The notes under the pieces are model-generated. The model saw only the letters and a list, made by a program, of their open reading frames with translations. It had not been told where the DNA came from and made no database searches. DNA of 64,000 nt from Pectinophora gossypiella (lineage: Eukaryota > Arthropoda > Insecta > Lepidoptera > Gelechiidae), in the NCBI RefSeq assembly GCF_024362695.1, contig NC_065421.1, positions 12,028,598 through 12,092,597 of the forward strand, read 5' to 3'. Shown one piece after another: positions 45,501 through 54,500 of the stretch (its first letter is position 1; each line of letters starts with the position of its first letter). The translations under genes and the position numbers were made by a program.

Positions 45501-48500
45501 ATACTTCTTCTGTGGTTCTTGTAACATTGACGAACGACCTCACCTATCGTGATCTCAGGCATATTCCGCACACTCTATACAAAAAATTAATTATACGACC
45601 CAGAGGGGGTGAGGTAGCCACCAGATACGAAATGGTGCGGGACGGAGAGTTACCGTTCTATACGTAGTATTATTCTTTATTCTATGCCTTAGGGTTATTA
45701 TCGTGGCTGATAAAAATCAGAACAATACTCACTCATAAGTTTCTCGTCTCTAAGCCTCCGTCTTTGCTGCACGTAGTCAGCATTCATAGCTCCCAGCAAC
45801 ATCAGTGAGGGTCTCATGAGTCTATCTATTTCACACCCGTTTAGATGGCGTTCCTGCAAAGTGACGTCAGAATTGATTAGTTTCCTTGGTCAAAGATAAA
45901 TTATGGAATTCTGATTACTAAATAAAAGATCTAAAAGTGTCAAAAAACTTTTCTGAATTTTAATCAAGAAAAACACAATAATAAGTGCGACATTTTGTCA
46001 CGTTTCTTTATGACGTCACAGGTTGCTTCATATTCAAATTCAAATTCAAAAATATCTTTATTCAGTAGGTAACATAGTTACACTTTGAATCGTCAATTTT
46101 ACATAACGAACGTCTCATCCGCCTAAAACTACTGCAGCTTCTCACAACCTGTATAGCCGGGGAAAAGAAGCTGCAAGAAAAACCTCGGCAAAGGGCCCTA
46201 GATGTTCTTTAAAAAAATAAAAATAAACATAAAATATTGGTATACAATTGAGTAATTTAGCTGCCTAATATCAGTTCTCAGACATACAAATTCTATAGTA
46301 ATTTCGTGTTTTGATGTTTAGTAAAAAGTAACTGATTTGACTTTGTTATAGATTATGCAAAGTAAGAAATTGAAGCTAATTTTACGTTATGTATGTAACT
46401 TAGATCGAAGAGAGGAATTAGATGAATGAGGACTCAGAAATACTCCAAATCGCGTCGAATATTAGGTTCAAAGATTCTTTATTCTCATTAAGACATGAAA
46501 TAAGTCACTTACATGAGAACAGATTACAATAAAATAAATACTAATGTTCGCTCGTACAGAAAATTCACAGTTAACTTCACAACTCACCACACTTAATTTA
46601 TTTCACATTAAATTAAATTACATTCCCATCACGATCCCTCCAAAAACAAGTTATGGTTGATATTTAATTATAATATATTGAGCTAATTTACGTTTAAAAT
46701 CATTTAATGATTCGATATTTTTTATATGTGAAGGTAAGTTGTTAAAAAGTTGTGCGCCCTCGTAAGTTATCATCCGTTTGCCATAGTTTGTCCGGATTTT
46801 AGGTAGAATGACGTAGCTAGCCCGTCTTGTGGAGCGTTTAGACACTTGTTTGTTTTGGGTAAGTGAAAGTGATGTGTGGATTGTTTTACATAGTATTTTT
46901 CTTATGAGGATACATGTGCAGTGGGTGTATAACTGTTTTAAATTCATTAGGTTAGTTTGTGTGTATATAGTAGTTGTTGGTGTTAAGTAGTGATAGTGAA
47001 ATAACATTTTTATTAATTTGTTTTGGATGACCTGCAAGTCAGAGAGACTGGTTTTGCTTGCAGTACCCCATATTTCAATGAGATATAACAGGTGTGATTT
47101 AACTAATGAGTTATAAATGGTCATCCGCACTTTTCGGGGTAGGCAGCGTACTATGCCACGCAAAGAACCCATTAGTGACGACAGCTTTTTTTTGAGGTAG
47201 TCAATGTGTAGCTTCCATGTTAGCTGACTATCAATATGAAGTCCTAAGTACTTTTCACCGCGTTTCTCTTGTATTGGATCGTTATTAATAGTTAAGGGTG
47301 GATATGTAGGTACGGGCTTGTTTTTCGCTTTAAATATAACATATGACGTTTTAGAGATGTTGATAGTTAACAAGTTTGATTGCAACCAATAGTAGAGAGT
47401 GTCCAAATCCTTTTGTGCTGAATTAATAATATCACGTATAGACGAACCAAAGTAGAATAGGCACGTATCATCAGCATATAGAGTGATGTGTCCCTGTAAT
47501 CCTAAATCAGTGACATCATTGATATAGACCGAAAATAACAGAGGGCCTAAGATCGAACCTTGTGGGACCCCAAAAGATATAGGACGAGGTTCACTTACAT
47601 GTTCGTTGATTTTTACTATTTGCTGCCTATTCTTGAAGTAAGACTCAAACATTTTTAGCGCAGTACCTTTTATCCCAGTTAGGCTAAGTTTTTGTATAAG
47701 TTTGTTATGACTCACAGTGTCGAACGCTTTTTTTAGGTCGATAAAGATTCCCAAAACTATTTTCTTACCGTCGATGTTTTGTCTAATCTTGGTGATTAAA
47801 TCTACGGTCGCGGCTAGGGTATTGCTTTTAGACCTGAAGCCAAATTGTCGTTCTGTTATGTAATTGATCTTAGTTAAGAAGGTTTCCAAGCGTTCGTGAA
47901 GAATATATTCAAGAATTTTTGAGAGTATTGGGAGAATTGAGATCGGCCTATAATTGCCTGGGTCGGTTTTTATGCCAGATTTGTAGATAGGAGAGACTTT
48001 TGCGATTTTAAGTGAATCGGGAAATTCTCCCCGTATAAGAGCTGCATTAATGCATTTAGTTAACTCTGGGACTATCAAAGTTTTCAAACATTTGATGGCT
48101 TTAGTACTTATGCCATCTAAGCCATTACTTGAATTAGGGTCTAAGTTATCTATTATTTTTGATACTTCACTATCAGTAGTAGGTATAAAGTCTGTTAGTA
48201 GATTTGTGCAGTTTTTGAAACTATGTTGTGATGCTGTAGTATCGATGTTGTGAAAATGGGACGGGATTTTTTTAGCTAATAATGACCCTATAGATGAAAA
48301 GTAGTCATTGAAAGTATTGCAAATCAAAAGGGGGTCTATAATATCTTTTGAGTCATGTATGAGCCTAGGGAGAGCACAGCTAGTTTTGACTTTGTTGTTA
48401 GAGAGATCGTTAATAAGATTCCACATCTTCTTGGGTTTGGTGCTGCATTTCTTGAACTGGTTGTAATAATAGGAGTCTTTTGCCTCTTTGATCAGATGGG

Positions 48501-51500
48501 CTACTGCGTGTTTCTCTGTCTTGAATTGGTTTTCTAGAGCATCATTATCAGGGTGTTCTTGAAGTTTAGCCCATAGCTCGTTCCTCCGATTGATTCCATT
48601 GATAATATCTCGCTGCACCCAGTCTTTTTGTGGTAAGTTTAAAATTTTCGTTTTTGTTATTAAACTATGATCGATTTGTTTTTTAAGTTTTCGTTCAAAT
48701 ATTTCAAAGTTATCGTTTTCCTCTGCTTTAGCATTTTCAGCCTCTTGATAGAGTTGTTCGTAATTTAGCGCTTTATAACTAACGCGTTGTTTGCGAGGCG
48801 GTTTGTATTTCTTAAGCGCGAGGTGGATTTGTCTGTGGTCGGAAAATGAGGTTTCAATCAGTGCCATGTGGTAGTTGTCGTTCTTCAAACTGGTATTGAC
48901 ATGATCTAATATTGATTTCCTTGTGGTATCACTCCTTGTGTAGTATTTTTTATTGTTTTTATTCAATATTTTGCAACCTGCTGCATTTAGGCAATTTATA
49001 TAGCTTTGTTTCTGCTTGGTTCTTGTTAAAAGATCAATATTAAAATCTCCGAAAAGAAGAATTCGTTTCCTTTGGTGCAGTTGTGCCTCAAGAGTGTAAA
49101 TGAATTTTTCAAAATTTGTGTCACCAGGATTATAAATAAGACCAATGTTGAGTGAATACTTCTCAAGTTTCAGCCATAAGTAATTATTTTCTCCATCGTA
49201 AGTAGACTCTAACAAACTATGTTTCAAGTCATTGTGGACGAATGCCGACACTCCACCACCTGTCCTATCGTCGCGACAATTGCAGTAATGGGTATAATTT
49301 GGCAGGCGGAATCTTTGCGCATGTTCTTCGGATTTTATCCAGGACTCGGTCAGTAATATTATATGCGTTGTGGTTGAGATGGATCTTAGTATACATTTAA
49401 GCTCATCAAACTTGTTACAGATGCTCCGTGCATTTAAATATAAAAAGTTAAGACAAGATTTTGTGGGATGTAGGTCTGCGTAGTTACTAATTATCTGGTA
49501 TGTTGTACTATTATTGGTAGGGTCATTATTACTTATTAGTTTTTTTGAGTAGTATTTACGATTCTCGGTATGCCCTTTATGTATTTTATAGTAAGGTCCT
49601 TTTCGCCATCGTTTTGTCTCCGAGTTAGCTCAGATTTTAGATCTTGTAATTGTTTGCGCTGATTGGGTGTTTCATCGGAGTACATTTTCATGCTATCGGG
49701 TAACTTATCCTTGTTTCGTAAGAGCTGTTTGGCGAATTCAGGTTTTTCGAAACAAATCTTTACCCTGCGGTTCTTAGTTGGGCTATATTTCCCGATACGG
49801 AAGATATCAGTCGGCTCCGGTACGTCTTTAAAGTTGTTGTTGATAATGCGAAGTACATCTGTTTTGTCCTTTGATAACCGCTCTTCATGGTTGTATGAAG
49901 TCTGCTCAGGGATTCCCGCCAAAATTATATTTTTCTGTCGGCTGGTACGATCCTGTATTTCTTGCAGTATTTCCTCCATGGGCTGTGGTTCAGATCCAAC
50001 TTGATATTTTGCAGCTGACACAGATGTCTGGAGATGATTAAGGTCTGAAGAGACTAGGTTTAGCTTTTCTTCACCCGAGCGAACCTTGCTTTCAAGTTGA
50101 GATACATTTCTTTCAATTAGCTTTTGATTGACCGATAGGCTGGAGACTGATGACTTAATATCATTTATTTGTGATTTGACATCCATCATACTTTGATTCA
50201 TCGTGTTCATAGCTTGTTCATGGGACAATTTCATGCTAGCAACTTCGTTTTTTAAATCTTGAATATTTTCGTGTATTTCCTTTGAAGTAATTTCATTTGA
50301 TTCAATTAGCTTTTCAAGTAAAGAAGCGATGCCTGACATCTCTTCACGTAGCATCTTGGATTCGTAGGTGCAGTTACATCCATGGTCTTCAGGTTGCTTC
50401 CTTTTTCGAATAGTGATTTGAGGATCCGTGATCTCTTTTTGAAATCTAGATAGGTCTGGTTGAGATTGAGACCCCGCTCCAGGGGGCGAACGTAGTGGAT
50501 TATTCATATTTATCGTTTAGTCAAGTAACTTGCACGGTCTAAACGCGGCACCTTACCGAAACAATGACCGCTGCGGTCAGTCTTGCTGAGACGGAAATTA
50601 TGCAGTCTTCTCGTTCTTACGTAGAAGCGTGTGGCGCCCTCGTGCGGCACGTTCCCGTTAATTCCACTCGCTTGCAGCTTCAGAAAGATTTTAAGTGCAC
50701 TCTTGAACTTGATAAAAAAATTAACTCAATCTATACCAACTTAAAGTGACTTTTACAATCAATACTTTTTAAGTAAAATTGATTAAACCTAAAACACGTC
50801 TGCTCTGTACGACGACCACTAGAAAAGGCCTAGGAAAAGGCGAATATTCATAGGTTTAAGGTTTGAAATTCCACCTTTTGCATGTATTTCACAGTCTATA
50901 TCAGGGTTTGTCCAACTATGAGAAGAAGAAAGAGTTTGGAAGGGCACAGTGAGCGCGAAACGCGCGCCATACAAGTATGAGCAAATAGCTATATTTCATC
51001 TTTGCATTCACTTTGTCCACAAACTTTACCATGCTTGGAGCTCCGCAATAGTATATTAAAAGGTCGACTTGTGCATTATAACCTGCAGGGCAAAAAGTCA
51101 AATAAACTCTCACGCAAGGAGATCCCTCCTTATCATCATCATCATCAGCCCATTAACGTCCCCACTGCTGGGGCACGGGCCTTCCCTATGGATGGATAAG
51201 GAGATCGGGCCTTAAACCACCACGCGGGCCCAGTGCGGATTGGTGGTTATTAACGACTGCTAATGCAGCCGGGACCAACGGCTTAACGTGCCTTCCGAAA
51301 CACGGAGGAGCTCGAGATGAAAACTTTTTTTTTGTGTTCACCCATCCTATGATCGGCCTTTGCGAAAGTTGCTTAACTTCAACAATCGCAGACCGAGCGC
51401 GTTTACCGCTGCGCCACCGAGCTCCAAACTTGAAAGCTAATAAACTTAGTATGATTGGCTATTCATCAAAATGATGCATTTATTTATCAATCATGGTATG

Positions 51501-54500
51501 GTACCTTTTTGTGGTTAAAATCTGGAGCATACACAATATCTTCCTCTCCTGGCGCCGCGATACGCCACACAGTGCCACCGAGAGAGTGGCCTGCTGGCAG
51601 TGGCGTGATGCGGAGCCCCAAGCCTTTGCCTGAAAATGGGTACAGAATTATTCATATAAGTATTTAATTTTACGACTTTTATATTGTACTGACCTTTTTT
51701 AGGATATTAATTAAAGTATATTTACTTATTTAGTAGTAACTTATTTTTTAAAATATAAAAATAATAGCCACCACAGACTTCATCAAAAATTTTTGATTTT
51801 TTTAAATTAGAATAATGCAATGCAATCAAACAGTCATTCATTCTGACAATCTAATACTGCATAACAAAGAACTTAAATTATCTTTAAACAACTTCAAATA
51901 AAAATTATAGAACACATCTATATTTTTAATTTATGTACATGTAACTAATTCAGCTCCTTGTCTTCCCTGATATGTCGTAAAATCCGACACAGTGATTGGT
52001 CATTTCTAACATGATGGACTATAGACTGATGTTGACCCTTGTCACCATAAGGTTCAACGTACCTTACACCTTAAATTTAGTATCAAAAAATGCAGCAAGT
52101 TATCTTCAATTACTTGTGGCTCTGCCCACCCCATTAGGGATGGGCGTGAATTTATGTATGTATATATGTTAAATTACCTTTCATGTCAATGCTTTGGTTG
52201 TATTTCAGCTGAATAATCTTATCAAATGCAGCATCTACATCATCCAACGTAAAGAGGTCAAATTCTTCTACATTCTTATGTGATTGGTATAAATCGTACA
52301 TGAACATCTGTCCCATCTTATAGACAGGCAGGGTAGCATAGATGGGGCAGTTGAGACCGAGTTTGCCCACTGCATACGGTAGCGCTCCAAGGTGAAGTGG
52401 GTCCGAATGTGAGATTAGTACTGCGTCAATTGTGTTCACATGTCTGTAAAAAAATAAGTTTCAACATAAAAAAAGTCCTTTAACTCACAATATGGGTGCT
52501 TTCACAAAAATAGGGCAACTCTATTTCCGCAGCACATTTCACTTGAAATAATTAATAATTATTTACTACCAAAATTGTTAAATAACAGTTCACAATGTGT
52601 TTTATTTATCTCTCAAATTATGTTACAAGTGATATTATATTATATTTTAAAATCGGTTATATGGACCCCAAATGTCAGTCCCTAGGCATGTCCGACCTAC
52701 GAAATTTTGTGCTTAGGTATCCATATTTAACAACATTATTAAGTTTATACTTATTTTAATTATTACTTTTTAAAATGTATAAGTACTCGAAGCTAATTAT
52801 GTCAATATTTTGTAATTTAAATAAACAATAATTATTTTTCCTCAAATGAGTTTAGTGTCCTCAACTTTATTTGTCAGGCCCTAGCCACTTACGAATTTTA
52901 AAATTTCGCGACATAATTTTAACGAACGTTGAATAATACTAGTGAATTTTAAAGTATTACATGAAGTTATCCGCAGACAACACTCGTTTTGCGGTGGACA
53001 TTTTTTAAATCAGTGCAAACCCGGCAGTTCGTGGCTCATCACGTGTTGGATCCAGTCACTTGGTCAGTCCCTAGGTAAGTAATTTTATTGTTAATTAATA
53101 TGAAATTATTATAAATTAATCAATATTTACAAATAACATATAGGTTTCGTTCGGTAAATCATATTAGACTTCATAGTATTGTTTGCAACAGAATTTTATG
53201 TTTAATTTTAGTCCGAATCGTCAGTCCCTAGCCCATCAGGCCCTAGCTCTTGAAGGTGCTAGGGACTGATGCGAGTGGTTAGGGACTGACGTTTATTATT
53301 ATAATAACAGTACTACAACGAAATATATTGTTTAATCCTTATATAATATTCACAATTATTGGTGAAATTTAATAAATTGTTGTTATCTATTTTATAGCAA
53401 TATGCCGCCTTAAAAGAAACCAAAATTATCCAAAGAAATAGCCATTAAAAAAATCAGCTGCTGCAAAAGCTCGTTTAGAGAAAATTAAAAGTGATCCAGT
53501 TTAATTAGCGCAGCACAAAGAGAAAGAAAGACTAAAGTATTTAAAAAAGAAGGAGAAGGGTCAACGAAAGTTTGTCCAGGATATGACCTCACGTGCACAT
53601 AGGAAAATAAAAAAGAAGTGGAAGAAGTACTCATCTGATTATAGAAAGAACCTAAAACTTCAAAAAGTGATAATTTTGTTGTTGAAAATACCCCACCTTC
53701 ATCTGACGATGAATTTATCAGAGAACCTGTAGCTCCAGAACTGCTGATCTACAATGAAAATGTAAATGACGACCTTAGACAAGTTGAAGCTAAAAGAAGA
53801 AGCCTAATTCAACAGAAGAAAAGAAATAAACTTTTGCAGAAAAAATGACAAATAATTGCTAATTTAAAAAAGAAGCTTAACACTCAACTGAAGAAATATA
53901 GTAGACTGAAGAAAAAAAATAAGAAATCGAAGAATTTGCTCACACCTAAAAGTAAAATTGAACAACTAGCAGAAGATCCTAATCAAAGAAGAGAAATTGT
54001 GAAAAAGGCGTTGTTTCGCGAAGTGAGAGATTCAGAATTTGCCTTTCAACTGTTTTAAGACAGTAGTTAAACAAAAACTTTACAAAAAAGGTTATTATAA
54101 AGTTAGTGATTATTTAGAAGATATGAATGCATGGGATTAACTGTCTGAGAACTGATATTAGGCAGCTAAATTACTCAATTGTATACCAATATTTTATGTT
54201 TTATGTTTATTTTTATTTTTTTAAAGAACGTCTAGGGCCCTGTGCCGAGGTTTTTCTTGCAGCTTCTTTTCCCCGGCTATACAGGTTGTGAGAAGCTGCA
54301 GTAGTTTTAGGCGGATGAGACGTTCGTTATGTAAAATTGACGATTCAAAGTGTAACTATGTTACCTATGTGGTATTTTTGAATTTTAATTTGAAAGTGTT
54401 GGAAGCACAAATTACGGAAAATATTTCAAAAGCTAAAACTCATCAAGAGAAGTCAAATTTCAAACAGCTTTTGTCGGGCCCAAATGTTGAAAAATATAAA

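Larger units (their letters stand above)
46464..50840 (-). mobile_element. Near full-length two-ORF LINE (CR1/Jockey-like)
   Basis: This non-LTR retrotransposon of about 4.4 kb lies in CPSF2 intron 3, in the same direction as the gene. CGAATATT at 46456-46463 and 50841-50848 is a likely target-site duplication. The 3' end carries AATAAAGAATCTTTGAACCT. The 5' UTR is about 330 bp. Both ORFs are open along their whole length, so it is young and may be competent. Confidence 0.9.

Noticed and set aside
49248..49251. GTG at 49251 as the start of LINE ORF2
   Set aside because: It lies inside the endonuclease domain (RTGGGVSAFV). The frame is open for 126 codons upstream and contains the first endonuclease motifs.
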